Assembly: GCF_030065545.1 (NCBI RefSeq) | Contig: NZ_JASJNC010000010.1 | Span: 1-64,000 of the forward strand | Origin: Marinicella marina | GTDB taxonomy: Bacteria > Pseudomonadota > Gammaproteobacteria > Xanthomonadales > Marinicellaceae | DNA length: 64,000 nt | Direction of reading: 5' to 3' | The notes under the pieces: generated by a model | Seen by the model: the letters and a program-made list of their open reading frames with translations, nothing else | Databases searched by the model: none | Told to the model about the DNA's origin: nothing | Program-made: the position numbers and the translations under genes | Shown: piece after piece, positions 10,290 to 20,032 of the stretch | How positions within the stretch are numbered: the first letter of the stretch is position 1 | Layout of the letters: the number at the start of each line of letters is the position of its first letter

Positions 10290-11504
10290 TTATGACTTGG
10301 ATTCGATTTCAGCAGCATTTTTACCGTACTGAGTTTTCAGTACAAAGAAGCCAATGGTTGCTGATATCATGGAACCAACAATGATGCCCAATCGCTCATC
10401 AAAAACCATGTCAAACTGTGTTTCTTCATAGGCCAGTGAGCCAATGAACAAACTCATGGTAAAGCCAATTCCACACAAGGCGGATACACCGTAAATGGCG
10501 ACCCAATTACTGCGGTCTGGCATCGCAGCCCAGCCTAACTTGATGGCTATCCAACACAGCGAGAATATGCCCACTTGCTTACCGACCACCAAGCCCAATG
10601 CAATACCTAATGGTACTGGATGTAACATTTGTTCCAGACCAACACCTGATAAATTCAGACCTGAATTGGCAAATGCGAAAATGGGCAGAATGATATAAGC
10701 GACCGCTGAGTGAAGGTTATGCTCCAAGGACTTCAATGGTGAATATTCAGGGTTTTCCTTAGACTTCATGGGTATGAACATGGCTAAAATAACCCCTGTC
10801 AATGTGGCATGAACACCTGATTTCAGCATCGCTACCCACATGATTACGCCTATCAAGATGTAAGTACTGGTCGCTTCGACACCTTTCTTGTTGATGGCAT
10901 AAAGCACGGGTACGCATGCTGCTACCACCCACAAGGCAGTGGTTGAAATTTGCGAAGTGTAGAAAAATGCAATTACCAGAATCGCGCCGATGTCATCAAA
11001 AATTGCCAGAGAGGTTAAGAAAATTTTCAAACTGACCGGAACTCTGGGCCCAAGCAGTTTTAATACAGCCAGTGCAAACGCAATATCGGTCGCTGCGGGA
11101 ATGGCCCAGCCTTGTAGCGCTTGTGGGTCATCTTTATTAAACCAGAAAAAGACCAAAGCGGGAAACAGCATGCCGCCGATGGCGCCTAAACCTGGTAAAA
11201 CAATGTTTTTCTTATCTGACAATTCCCCATCAATCAGTTCGCGTTTTAATTCCAAGCCCACCAGAAAGAAAAACACAGCCATCAGGCCGTCATTAATCCA
11301 TAACAACAAAGGTTTATTGATATCAAGGGCGCCTATCTGTATGGCAACAGGGGTGTCCAATAAGAGGTTGTAGTAGCCAGCAAGGCCTGAATTGGCGATG
11401 ATCATGGCCAGTACGGCAGACAGGAACAACAGTATTCCCGCCGAAGATTCCATTTTGAAAAAATTTCTAATAAACGAAGCAGCAGCTTTTGGCATAGTTT
11501 TCAC
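10290..11504 (-). CDS. nhaA: Na+/H+ antiporter NhaA
   Basis: This 404-residue inner-membrane antiporter exports Na+ (or Li+) in exchange for protons. The paired aspartates of the transport site are in FDDIGAILVIAFFYT. The assembly-helix region PAATDIAFALAVLKLLG is present, as is the early motif NDGLMAVFFFLVGLELKREL. About 12 hydrophobic segments are evident. Length is normal (E. coli 388). The gene is monocistronic, with a strong terminator after it. No NhaR-like regulator is adjacent. It fits a salt-exposed habitat together with the Mrp-like cluster downstream. Confidence 0.97.
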   Translation of the reverse strand: MKTMPKAAASFIRNFFKMESSAGILLFLSAVLAMIIANSGLAGYYNLLLDTPVAIQIGALDINKPLLLWINDGLMAVFFFLVGLELKRELIDGELSDKKNIVLPGLGAIGGMLFPALVFFWFNKDDPQALQGWAIPAATDIAFALAVLKLLGPRVPVSLKIFLTSLAIFDDIGAILVIAFFYTSQISTTALWVVAACVPVLYAINKKGVEATSTYILIGVIMWVAMLKSGVHATLTGVILAMFIPMKSKENPEYSPLKSLEHNLHSAVAYIILPIFAFANSGLNLSGVGLEQMLHPVPLGIALGLVVGKQVGIFSLCWIAIKLGWAAMPDRSNWVAIYGVSALCGIGFTMSLFIGSLAYEETQFDMVFDERLGIIVGSMISATIGFFVLKTQYGKNAAEIESKS

Positions 11505-11593
11505 TTAAATTTGATTGCGTATTGATATAGTTATAATCATCTTATTTTCAAGCAGAAAAACATGAATATAACACCTGATTTGAGGCTACCACT

Positions 11594-12988
11594 GTGAACT
11601 TGGTTTGGTTTCGAAACGACCTCAGACTGGCTGATCACCCCGCGCTAACACATGCCACCAAAAACAACGAAAATGTGTTGGCATTGTATATATTTAACCC
11701 AAAACAACACCAAGTACATGGCGAGTCGCCGCAAAAGTATGAATTTATCAAATCTCATGTGAAAGATTTGAGAAAAAGGTTAAAAAAAATCAACATTGAA
11801 TTGTTGGTAAAATCTGTACCCACATTCAATGATGTACCTGCTGTTCTTGCCACAGTGGTTGAACAGTTTGATATTAATGCAGTTTATTTTAATCGCTCCT
11901 ATTGGTTGAATGAAATCCAACGTGATAAGGCGGTCATCAAGCAACTTCAAAACAGTGAAATTGAGGTCCGTCAGTACCATGCCAATTACCTCTTGCCTCC
12001 AGGCACAGTAACCAAAGACAATGGCGAAATGTACCATGTCTTCACACCATACAAAAACAAATACATCGAGCGTGTCAAAGCAGATTATGAATTACCATTG
12101 AGTATTCCTGGTGAGTTAACTGATAACAAGGATTTATCGGCTCAGGTTGAGTCAGAATCAATTTTACTTGAAGCAATCAACCTGGATGATCATTTGTCTC
12201 AGCTGTGGCCCATTGGTGAGGCAGCAGCTAATGAACGCCTGAAAGCGTTTGTTGCTGATAATGATTATGATGATGAAAGAGATTATCCTGCCATCTCTGG
12301 AACCAGTGGTTTATCGCCTTATTTTGCCTTGGGTGTGCTCAGCGCCAAACAAGGCTTGGCCCATGCATTAAAACAACATAATGAAAAAGCCTTCAGCAGC
12401 ACTTGGGTTTCTGAGCTTGTTTGGCGAGATTTTTATAATGACTTACTGACCACATATCCCCAGTTGGCCAAACACCAAACTTTCAAGAGTGACGCGGTTG
12501 ATGAATGGCGGGATGATGATGAATTGTTTGAACAATGGCAGCAAGGGAAAACCGGTTTTCCGATAGTTGATGCTGGTATGCGTCAGTTAAAACAAGAAGG
12601 CTGGATGCATAATCGAGTGCGCATGATTGTGGCTTCATTCCTGACTAAGTTATGTTTGATTGATTGGCGCAAAGGTGAAGCGCATTTCATGGCGCATTTA
12701 TTGGATGGTGATTTGGCATCCAACAATGGTGGTTGGCAATGGTCTTCAGCCACAGGCTGTGATGCGGCACCGTATTTCAGGATTTTTAACCCAACAACTC
12801 AATCAAAAAAGTTTGATCCCGATGGTACTTACATCAAAACCTACGTCAAGGAATTGGTCGATGTTGATGTAAAGAAAATTCACGATCCAGATAAATCCAC
12901 CAGGGATGAGTGCGGCTACCCTCAACCTGCCATCGATTACAAACAAGCCAGAACAAATGCACTGGACTGGTTCAAAGCACGCAAATAA
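11594..12988 (+). CDS. phrB: Deoxyribodipyrimidine photolyase (CPD class I / cryptochrome family)
   Basis: The 464-residue flavoprotein repairs UV-induced cyclobutane pyrimidine dimers with blue light. The N-terminal antenna domain begins NLVWFRNDLRLADHPAL. The C-terminal FAD domain has the signatures TGFPIVDAGMRQL, WMHNRVRMIVASF and LASNNGGWQWSSATGCDAAP, then PYFRIFNP. All are intact. Length is typical (450-480). The gene is divergent from nhaA and convergent with the Mrp-like operon. Confidence 0.95.
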   Translation: MNLVWFRNDLRLADHPALTHATKNNENVLALYIFNPKQHQVHGESPQKYEFIKSHVKDLRKRLKKINIELLVKSVPTFNDVPAVLATVVEQFDINAVYFNRSYWLNEIQRDKAVIKQLQNSEIEVRQYHANYLLPPGTVTKDNGEMYHVFTPYKNKYIERVKADYELPLSIPGELTDNKDLSAQVESESILLEAINLDDHLSQLWPIGEAAANERLKAFVADNDYDDERDYPAISGTSGLSPYFALGVLSAKQGLAHALKQHNEKAFSSTWVSELVWRDFYNDLLTTYPQLAKHQTFKSDAVDEWRDDDELFEQWQQGKTGFPIVDAGMRQLKQEGWMHNRVRMIVASFLTKLCLIDWRKGEAHFMAHLLDGDLASNNGGWQWSSATGCDAAPYFRIFNPTTQSKKFDPDGTYIKTYVKELVDVDVKKIHDPDKSTRDECGYPQPAIDYKQARTNALDWFKARK

Positions 12989-13045
12989 CATCCAAACCCA
13001 TATGCCAAAGGAATTCGTGTGCCCAAACGCATGATCCCACGTTAA

Positions 13046-13069
13046 GGGAGAACTGTTAAAAGTTCTCCC
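13046..13069. terminator. Hairpin between convergent photolyase and Mrp-like operon
   Basis: A perfect 9-bp stem GGGAGAACT / AGTTCTCCC with a 6-base loop sits in the 109-base gap between the two convergent transcripts. The T-tract is weak on both strands, so termination is probable but not certain. Confidence 0.6.
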
Positions 13070-13097
13070 AATTTAATTGAATGATTCGTGTAGGTTT

Positions 13098-14807
13098 TTA
13101 CTTAAAGAATGTCAACAACAAGTAAGCTGCCAATATGACCACCACCCACAGCACCATACTGCCAGCTGGGTGATTACTTGATATCATGCCATTGAGTTTA
13201 CTGTTTTTCTCAGACAAGAAATTGATACCCCAATTGATTCCACCCGAAATGAATCCGGCTGCTGCCGCATATACACGACTGATCATGACGATGGTTGGTT
13301 TAATGATGGCAGGCATCAAACGTCGGTAAGTCCAATCAACATCAAGGTTGGTTGATGGCAATTCTGGTGGGTATAAATTTTTCAAGTTTAACCAAACAAA
13401 GGCCAAGGCAGAAAAGAACAATAATTGGGTTTGTGCCAATATGTGCGTGGCATCGTATGGGTTGTAGCCAGTGTCATATGGCAACAATGAATACAAGGCC
13501 GCAGGGTATACACCAATACCGACACACAATGCTGCGGCTATTGACATAGCAATAATCATATTGGTTGGTGGATCTGAAGCACGCAACCCTGAATCATGCG
13601 CAAAGAAGGCGAAGTAAGGGATTTTGATGCCCGCATGGTGAAACACCCCGGCAGAGGCAAACAGCAACATCAACCAAATCCAATCAAAACCGTTTTCCAA
13701 GGCCGCTGTCATCACCATCGATTTACTGACGAAGCCACTAAATAATGGAAAGGCCGAAATAGATGCCGCACCCACAATACAAAGCACTGTGGTTTTGGGC
13801 ATGGTTTTATATAATCCACCCAAGTCAGAACCATTGATGCGACCAGTCATCTTTAACACGGCACCCATGGACATAAACAACAGGCCTTTAAAGATGACAT
13901 CATTGAAGGCGTGAGAAACTGCACCATTGATGGCCAGCGCGGTACCAATACCTACACCAACAACCATAAAACCCACTTGGTTGATCAAACTGTAAGCAAG
14001 TACGCGTCGTAAGTCATTTTCTATCACTGCAAAAAATATTGGGAAACAGGCCATGGCTGCGCCGATGTAAACCAGCAGTTCAGTTCCAGGATAGCCGCGA
14101 GCAAGGGTGTAAACAGCCACTTTGGTGGTGAATGCACTGAGGAAAACCGTACCGGTTACCGTGGCTTCAGGGTAGGCATCAGTAAGCCAGTTATGGGCCA
14201 CTGGAAAGGCGCATTTGATTCCAAATGCAATGAATATCAGCCAACCAGCGATGCCATTTAGACCGATGAACTCAAAGGCCAATGTGCCATGTTCGGCTTG
14301 GTAAAACAAAGTCCCAACCAATAAAATCACACCTGAAAGTACCTGTACTATCAGGTAACGCATACCCGCTTTGTAAGCGCGTTCAGTGCGACGGGCCCAG
14401 ATCAAGAAAACTGAAGTGAATGCCAGTAATTCCCAAAACACAAACAGGGTCAATAAATCACCAGAAAAGACCGCTCCCAAACCGCTACCAGCATACATCA
14501 TGGCAGCCACTTGTTGTACGGTATCTTTCACATGTAAGGCGTAAATGATGGCCAAAAAGGCCGCAATATGAAACACATAGCCAAACATCACACTCAGTTT
14601 ATCCAATCGATATGGCGTCAGTTCATAGCCTAAGAAATTGAACTGCAGATGTATGCCCTCAGGCACCATCCACAAATGAATGGCACTCAGTACAGGTATC
14701 AAGACCATGATGGCGCCACGCAATGGACCACGAGTCACTGCTGCCAAAACAGCACCGATGAAGAAAGGTACGAACGGCGGTATCTCAAGCATCCACATTA
14801 TGATCAC
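13098..14807 (-). CDS. Mrp-type antiporter subunit D-like protein (third NuoL/M/N paralogue, D'')
   Basis: This 569-residue polytopic protein belongs to the proton-conducting NuoL/M/N (Proton_antipo_M) family. Typical signatures are LLTLFVFWELLAFTSVFLIW (conserved helix-5 Glu) and FGIKCAFPVAHNWLTDAYPEA (conserved Lys). It is the longest and most divergent of three D-like subunits here and the last gene of the operon. It overlaps the small membrane protein by 23 bases. An in-frame ATG at 14798 is an alternative start. It probably carries one of the proton channels of an Mrp-like complex, and specific ion selectivity cannot be read from sequence. Confidence 0.85.
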   Translation of the reverse strand: MIIMWMLEIPPFVPFFIGAVLAAVTRGPLRGAIMVLIPVLSAIHLWMVPEGIHLQFNFLGYELTPYRLDKLSVMFGYVFHIAAFLAIIYALHVKDTVQQVAAMMYAGSGLGAVFSGDLLTLFVFWELLAFTSVFLIWARRTERAYKAGMRYLIVQVLSGVILLVGTLFYQAEHGTLAFEFIGLNGIAGWLIFIAFGIKCAFPVAHNWLTDAYPEATVTGTVFLSAFTTKVAVYTLARGYPGTELLVYIGAAMACFPIFFAVIENDLRRVLAYSLINQVGFMVVGVGIGTALAINGAVSHAFNDVIFKGLLFMSMGAVLKMTGRINGSDLGGLYKTMPKTTVLCIVGAASISAFPLFSGFVSKSMVMTAALENGFDWIWLMLLFASAGVFHHAGIKIPYFAFFAHDSGLRASDPPTNMIIAMSIAAALCVGIGVYPAALYSLLPYDTGYNPYDATHILAQTQLLFFSALAFVWLNLKNLYPPELPSTNLDVDWTYRRLMPAIIKPTIVMISRVYAAAAGFISGGINWGINFLSEKNSKLNGMISSNHPAGSMVLWVVVILAAYLLLTFFK

Positions 14808-15096
14808 CTTTGGTTACTTGGTTGTCGGGTTTGATGTCAGGATTTTCTAATTTGTCATAATAGTCCTCGTCACGCATGAGAAAAGTGCGCATCCATTTGG
14901 CGACAAAAACCAAAACGACACAGCCAACGAAACCATACAAGGGGTAAAAGCCCCAGAGCTCCTCCCAGCTGTGGTAAGTGTGGCGATGAATCACAAAGTC
15001 AAGCAACAACAAAACAATGCAACAGACATAAAAACCATTCAATAAGCGTTTGACGTTTTTGGGGTCATCAAACAGGTATTTTTTATTATTTTCCAT
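14785..15096 (-). CDS. Small two-helix membrane protein of the Mrp-like operon
   Basis: The 103-residue protein has two hydrophobic segments (LNGFYVCCIVLLLLDFVIH and YPLYGFVGCVVLVFVAKWM) joined by a short loop containing HRHTYHSWEELWGF. Both tails are charged and acidic residues dominate the end. I do not recognise a named family. It is embedded between two NuoL/M/N-like genes with overlaps on both sides (11 and 23 bases). An accessory subunit of the antiporter complex is therefore a reasonable inference. Confidence 0.75.
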   Translation of the reverse strand: MENNKKYLFDDPKNVKRLLNGFYVCCIVLLLLDFVIHRHTYHSWEELWGFYPLYGFVGCVVLVFVAKWMRTFLMRDEDYYDKLENPDIKPDNQVTKGDHNVDA

Positions 15097-16576
15097 AAGC
15101 TGCCTCTGCAGTTGAAAAGACTGAAGTTACTAATTCGTAGAGTGGTTGTGGGTAGACAAACAAAACCAAACATATCAAGGCGGTCAATGACAAAGCCAGT
15201 AAAGAAGGCAAAGGCGCTTCTTTGATTTGAATGCCTTCACGTGACATTTTCTCTTTTGGTACAAAAGCCCGGAAAGGAATCGGCAGCAGGTAAGCGATGT
15301 TCAACAAAGAACTGATCATCAATGCCGCCATCAAAAAGTATTGAGCACTGTCTAGTGTGCCCACCAAAAGGAACCATTTACTCCAAGTGCCGCCGGTGGG
15401 AGGCACGCCAATGATACTCAAACTACCAATGAAGAAGGCCGTCATGGTGATAGGCATTTGCCATCCTAAGCCGTGCATTTCGCTGATTTTAGACTTATGT
15501 GCTGCCACCAAAATGGCGCCGGCACAAAAGAATAGGGTGATTTTGCCAAAGGCATGCATGGCAATGTGCATCGAGCTACCAATGATGCCAGCTGAAGTGG
15601 CCAGTAAGGCACCCATGGTGATGTAACCCAATTGACTCACCGTGGAATAGGCCAAACGTGCTTTGAGGTTGTCTTGGCGCATGGCTATCAAAGATGATAA
15701 CAAAACAGTGATGCCTGCCAAATAGAGTAAAAATTGGGTACTGGGTAAAATCGCCAATAAGTCTAAGCCAAAAATAAACAAGCAAACTTTGATAATGGTG
15801 AATACACCGGCTTTCACCACAGCCACAGCATGTAACAGGGCACTGACAGGAGTCGGTGCCACCATGGCAGCTGGTAACCAACGGTGGAAGGGCATGATGG
15901 CTGCTTTACCGATGCCAAAAATAAACAGCACCAAGATGGCGCCTGCGATAACAGGATTGACATCAGCAGCAAAGACACCGCCTGCGGTGAAAGTCAAAGT
16001 GCCAGCCACAAACCATGTGCTGATGATGGCAAACAGGAAGAACACAATAGAAGTGCTGAGTAAGATGCCTAAATAAACCCGACCACCGGCTTTGGCTTTA
16101 TCGGTGCCTGCATGGGTCACCAAGGGGTAAGTTGATAGGGTCAAGACCTCGTAAAATATGAATAAAGTGAACAAATCTGCGGCAAAGGCCACACCCATAA
16201 CGCCACTTATAGCAAAAGCAAAAAAGCAGAAGAAGCGGGTTTGGTTTTGTTCGTTGTGATCGCGCATGTAACCAATGGCATAAACAGTTGTCACCAACCA
16301 CAAGAAACTGGCAATCAAAGCAAACAGCATGCCGAGGGGTTCAATCGAAAAATTGATGCCCAAGCCAGGCACCAATTCAACCCATTGGGCGCTGATGACT
16401 TCGCCTTGGGTAACGCCGTGGTAAAGGTTGATTACCAAATAAAATAAGATCAAGCCAATACCAATTGAACATGCTTCGCGCAAATTGGGCTTGTTCCTGG
16501 TAATCAATATCAACGGAATGGCCAACAAAGGCATGACCACGGCAAGTTGTAACATGGTCTGGTAAGAGAGCATCAT
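15086..16576 (-). CDS. Mrp-type antiporter subunit D-like protein (second paralogue, D')
   Basis: The 496-residue protein has about 14 predicted membrane helices and belongs to the NuoL/M/N proton-pumping family. Key motifs are DLFTLFIFYEVLTLSTYPLV (conserved Glu) and GIGKAAIMPFHRWLPAAMVA with PTPVSALLHAVAVVKAGVF, which is the Lys-containing broken-helix signature. It overlaps the preceding D gene by 4 bases and the following small gene by 11. It is probably a proton-translocating subunit. Confidence 0.88.
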   Translation of the reverse strand: MMLSYQTMLQLAVVMPLLAIPLILITRNKPNLREACSIGIGLILFYLVINLYHGVTQGEVISAQWVELVPGLGINFSIEPLGMLFALIASFLWLVTTVYAIGYMRDHNEQNQTRFFCFFAFAISGVMGVAFAADLFTLFIFYEVLTLSTYPLVTHAGTDKAKAGGRVYLGILLSTSIVFFLFAIISTWFVAGTLTFTAGGVFAADVNPVIAGAILVLFIFGIGKAAIMPFHRWLPAAMVAPTPVSALLHAVAVVKAGVFTIIKVCLFIFGLDLLAILPSTQFLLYLAGITVLLSSLIAMRQDNLKARLAYSTVSQLGYITMGALLATSAGIIGSSMHIAMHAFGKITLFFCAGAILVAAHKSKISEMHGLGWQMPITMTAFFIGSLSIIGVPPTGGTWSKWFLLVGTLDSAQYFLMAALMISSLLNIAYLLPIPFRAFVPKEKMSREGIQIKEAPLPSLLALSLTALICLVLFVYPQPLYELVTSVFSTAEAAYGK

Positions 16577-18054
16577 GGGGCAACTCCAAATAAACTTTGC
16601 GCTGCAGACTGCGCCACTTCGACACTTAAACGCGTGTCAATCCCAAAATATAAGTTGGCAAAAATCAATACCCAAACCGGGATAAGGATGGAATAGGGGG
16701 CTTCTTTGATCGTGCCAGCCTCGTGTACAGGCGGTTTAAAGTAGGCGGCTTCAACGATTTTCCATAGGTAGATGATGGCTAATAGTGAACCAAGCAGGAT
16801 TAATAAGGCCACATGCCACCAACCATTTTCAATCACTGCCAACACCAGATACCATTTACTGACAAAACCAACTGTCAGCGGCACGCCGACCAAGCTTAAT
16901 CCACCAACTACAATAGCAGCCATGGTCAGAGGCATTTGTCGGCCTAACCCATGGAACTGATTGAGCTGTACACTGCCGATGCGGTACATCACAGCAGCCA
17001 AGGCCAAGAACAAGGCACTTTTCATCAAAGCATGGTTGAATAAGTGAATCAAGGTAGCGGTCAAACCCAAAGCACTACCGACACTGAGTCCAACAATCAT
17101 ATAACCCACTTGAGCGACACTGGAATAAGCAAATATGTGTTTGACGTTATTCTGATAAATGGCGGTCATTGAAGCAATGAAGACACCCAATAATCCCAGC
17201 AACAGGAATAATGTTTGCAGTGGTAGAGTGGTGAATGAGAAGGACAGCCCAAAGATTGAGAAGGTAAAGCGAATTAACAGGTATATCGCTACCTTAGTGG
17301 CAGTGGCAGCAAAAAACGCGGTGACGATTGATGGTGCATAGGCATAAGCATTGGGCAGCCATAAGTGCAATGGAAATAAGGCTAACTTCAAACAAATGCC
17401 GACCACGGTAAAGGCAAAAGCAACAAATACCGTCCGAGTTTCAGCCACCTCAGGTAGACGTTGGGCCAAATCATTCATGTTCAGCGTACCAGTCATTTGA
17501 TACATCAGACCAATACCAATCAGAATAAATGTCGCACCAACCGTGCCCATAATCAAATACTGGTAAGAGGCCCACAATGCACGTCGATCTTTACCCAATG
17601 CAATCAAGGCGTAAGCCGATAATGATGAAATTTCCAAAAACACAAACACATTGAATGCATCAGCTGTGGCCACAATGCCGAGCATGCCCGCCAATGATAA
17701 CAAATAGAGCATGTAAAAGTAGCTTTGGCGGTAAGACTCAAGTTCTTTTTCAATGCTGGTCTGAGCGGCCACCAATACGATGGTGCTGATAGCGCTTATG
17801 ATTAACAGCAAATAGGCATTCAACTGATCAATGCGATACTCAATGCCCCAAGGTGGCTGCCAACCCCCTAATTCATAAATAATGGTGCCGGAGGTCAGTA
17901 CTTGCTGTAATAACAAGGCACTGATCAGCAAGGTTAATGCGGAAGCAAGCAAAGAAAACAACCACACCGCTTTGGGGTATTGTTTTAAGAACATGCACAA
18001 AGGTGCCGCGATCAGTGGCACAATTACTTGTAAAATCGGTAAATGTAAAGTCAC
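16573..18054 (-). CDS. mrpD: Na+/H+ antiporter subunit D (MrpD)
   Basis: The 493-residue NuoL/M/N-family subunit has FNVFVFLEISSLSAYALIA (conserved Glu) and LKLALFPLHLWLPNAYAYAP (conserved Lys), followed by SIVTAFFAATATKVAIYLL. Of the three paralogues this one sits in the canonical position, directly after MrpC with an ATGA overlap. It is therefore called MrpD. It acts in the inner membrane as part of a multi-subunit cation/proton antiporter. Confidence 0.92.
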   Translation of the reverse strand: MTLHLPILQVIVPLIAAPLCMFLKQYPKAVWLFSLLASALTLLISALLLQQVLTSGTIIYELGGWQPPWGIEYRIDQLNAYLLLIISAISTIVLVAAQTSIEKELESYRQSYFYMLYLLSLAGMLGIVATADAFNVFVFLEISSLSAYALIALGKDRRALWASYQYLIMGTVGATFILIGIGLMYQMTGTLNMNDLAQRLPEVAETRTVFVAFAFTVVGICLKLALFPLHLWLPNAYAYAPSIVTAFFAATATKVAIYLLIRFTFSIFGLSFSFTTLPLQTLFLLLGLLGVFIASMTAIYQNNVKHIFAYSSVAQVGYMIVGLSVGSALGLTATLIHLFNHALMKSALFLALAAVMYRIGSVQLNQFHGLGRQMPLTMAAIVVGGLSLVGVPLTVGFVSKWYLVLAVIENGWWHVALLILLGSLLAIIYLWKIVEAAYFKPPVHEAGTIKEAPYSILIPVWVLIFANLYFGIDTRLSVEVAQSAAQSLFGVAP

Positions 18055-18401
18055 GATTGATTGTCTTGTTTTTGAATGATTTCTTCTTCAATGCTGCCAT
18101 ACGCTTCATTGATGCGCATGGTCAAAGCAAGGCCCAATGCTGTGGTAGCAATACCCACCACGATGGCGGTTAGAATCAGAACATGAGGTAAAGGATTGGA
18201 GTAAACCGAAGTGTCAGCCGCTAAAATTGGCGCGCTACCACCTTCGACTTTAGCCACACTGATGTAAAAAATAAACACTGAAGTTTGGAAGATACTTAAA
18301 CCAACCAATTTTTTGATTAAATTGCCATGAGCAATGATGATGAAGAAGCCCAACATCATTAATGCCACAACAATCCAATAGTTGTATAGACCTATTAACA
18401 C
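18051..18401 (-). CDS. mrpC: Na+/H+ antiporter subunit C (MrpC, NuoK-like)
   Basis: The 116-residue protein has three membrane helices, like MrpC/NuoK. Signatures are IKKLVGLSIFQTSVFIFYIS and the ending PLPHVLILTAIVVGIATTAL with GLALTMRI. The frame is open further upstream. I place the start at the GTG at 18401 because AAGGAG lies 6 bases before it and the MrpB stop codon ends one base away. The protein then begins MLIGLYNYW, as usual for the family. Confidence 0.9.
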   Translation of the reverse strand: MLIGLYNYWIVVALMMLGFFIIIAHGNLIKKLVGLSIFQTSVFIFYISVAKVEGGSAPILAADTSVYSNPLPHVLILTAIVVGIATTALGLALTMRINEAYGSIEEEIIQKQDNQS

Positions 18402-18402
18402 G

Positions 18403-19419
18403 TTATGCTCCTTGGTTGTTATCAGTTTTTTTGACCGGCACTTGGCGACCGGCAAAATTAAAGAAAATGATGGTCATCACCGCAGTCACAGTCAAGCCCA
18501 CCCCCAACTCAATCAGAATGATGCCCAGGTGTTGGCCAGCTATGGGGTCTTCCATCAAGACGTTATAATCCAGGAAGGTGCCGCCATTGAGGAACGAGAC
18601 CATGCCGACACTGCCATACAATAAAACACCAATAGCAGCAATCAACCGCACCCAAGCTTGGTTGATGACTTGACGTGCCGTGTCCAAGCCAAACAGCATG
18701 GAATATAAGATAATGGCAGCAGCAAATATCACACCCGCTTGAAAGCCACCTCCAGGCCCATAATCACCATGAAATTGCACGTACAAAGCAAAAATAAGAA
18801 TAAAAGGGATTAAAATTTTGGCGACGATACGCAAAACCATGTGTTCTTTGTGCATGGTTTCATTGATGGCATCAATGTCCGCATCTTCCTCGCGCCTGGC
18901 TGGTCCTGATAGCAAAGCCAAGATGCCAATGCCAGCAGTAAAAATCACCACCACTTCACCAAAAGTATCAAAGGCCCTATAACTGGCTAATACCGATGTC
19001 ACGATATTAGGTATGCCGATTTCCTCGAAAGAGTCATCAATATAGTGTGCCGTGGTTTCATTCAACTGTGCAGGCGCTTGGGCTGAACCAAAATAAGGCA
19101 TATCAAAGGTGCCATAAATCAGCAATCCGCCAGTGACCAAAACCACCACCAAAGCCAGCCATGGCTTGTGTCTGACAGGGCGTTCATAGCGTCCAGTTTT
19201 GGCAATCACCACCAACATCAGTAAGGTGGAAATGCCTGCACCCACTGAGGCTTCAGTGAAGGCCACATCCACCGCATCCATGGCGACAAAAAAACTTGCA
19301 GTTAACAAACCGTAAATACCTGCGAGCATGGCGACAGTAAATAAATCCTTCATCCACACAATGGCAATGACCACAGCAACCAGAAAAGACAGTAGAACAA
19401 CGTCGATAATTGCTTCCAT
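18403..19419 (-). CDS. MrpB-like subunit fused to the C-terminal part of MrpA (DUF4040/MbhD-MbhE-MnhB)
   Basis: The 338-residue membrane protein combines three pieces. An N-terminal MbhD/DUF4040-like helical bundle (residues 1-75, AFTEASVGAGISTLLMLVVI) is followed by an MbhE-like segment (about 85-175, FDTFGEVVVIFTAGIGILAL). A C-terminal MnhB domain (about 195-330) contains YGPGGGFQAGVIFAAAII. In classical Mrp operons the first two pieces are the tail of MrpA. Here they are separate from any NuoL-like MrpA body. It overlaps MrpG by one base (TAATG). Confidence 0.88.
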   Translation of the reverse strand: MEAIIDVVLLSFLVAVVIAIVWMKDLFTVAMLAGIYGLLTASFFVAMDAVDVAFTEASVGAGISTLLMLVVIAKTGRYERPVRHKPWLALVVVLVTGGLLIYGTFDMPYFGSAQAPAQLNETTAHYIDDSFEEIGIPNIVTSVLASYRAFDTFGEVVVIFTAGIGILALLSGPARREEDADIDAINETMHKEHMVLRIVAKILIPFILIFALYVQFHGDYGPGGGFQAGVIFAAAIILYSMLFGLDTARQVINQAWVRLIAAIGVLLYGSVGMVSFLNGGTFLDYNVLMEDPIAGQHLGIILIELGVGLTVTAVMTIIFFNFAGRQVPVKKTDNNQGA

Positions 19420-19748
19420 TATTTTATCTCCTCTTCATCTTTAAGTTCTTTAACCAGTGGCTTGAGCCCGCTGCGTATGGCTGCTTTTGCCAGTGCGTGA
19501 CTGGCGGTTGGGCCGATCAACAAAATCAATAGCAAGATGGCGACCAACTTGAACACCACCAGGGCTCCGGGGTTCAATAACATCAGACCAACCAATATCA
19601 ATGTGGTGGCCAGTGTGTCAGTGATGCCCGCTGCATGCATGCGGGTGAAGAAGTCTGGGAAGCGTATCAGGCCTATACCACCTGTAAGAATCAAAAAACT
19701 GCCTAAAAGTAAACAAATGCCACTGGCTATAGCTAAAAACATATCCAT
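19419..19748 (-). CDS. mrpG: Na+/H+ antiporter subunit G (MrpG)
   Basis: The 109-residue protein has three membrane helices. The MrpG signature is GGIGLIRFPDFFTRMHAAGITDTLATTL (residues about 24-51), ending near LIGPTASHALAKAA. It is a small structural subunit of Mrp complexes. Start and stop share bases with the flanking genes (TAATG overlaps), so translation is probably coupled. Confidence 0.93.
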   Translation of the reverse strand: MDMFLAIASGICLLLGSFLILTGGIGLIRFPDFFTRMHAAGITDTLATTLILVGLMLLNPGALVVFKLVAILLLILLIGPTASHALAKAAIRSGLKPLVKELKDEEEIK

Positions 19749-20032
19749 TATCGACGCTCCTCAGGGTGATTTTCAGGTTCTTGAAAGCCAATGGATTTAG
19801 AAAACCTCAATACCGCAATCACACTGATGAAATTAATCAAAGCGTATACCAATGCGATGTCTAAAAATTCCGGTCGACCCATGGCAAAACCCAGTAAAGC
19901 AATCATCAAAACCGTTTTGGTACCAAACATGTTAACGGCTAAAATGCGGTCATAAAAAGTGGGGCCGGCAATGGCACGTATGATAGACAATACCATTACT
20001 ACGAAGATGGCGATGATGGCTGCAGTAATCAT
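19748..20032 (-). CDS. mrpF: Na+/H+ antiporter subunit F (MrpF)
   Basis: The protein is about 94 residues with three helices. The family pattern AIAGPTFYDRILAVNMFGTK is followed by FLDIALVYALINFISVIAVL. The frame extends to an ATG at 20050. I prefer the ATG at 20032 because GGAG precedes it at normal distance and it overlaps the MrpE stop as ATGA, matching the rest of the operon. Confidence 0.9.
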   Translation of the reverse strand: MITAAIIAIFVVMVLSIIRAIAGPTFYDRILAVNMFGTKTVLMIALLGFAMGRPEFLDIALVYALINFISVIAVLRFSKSIGFQEPENHPEERR

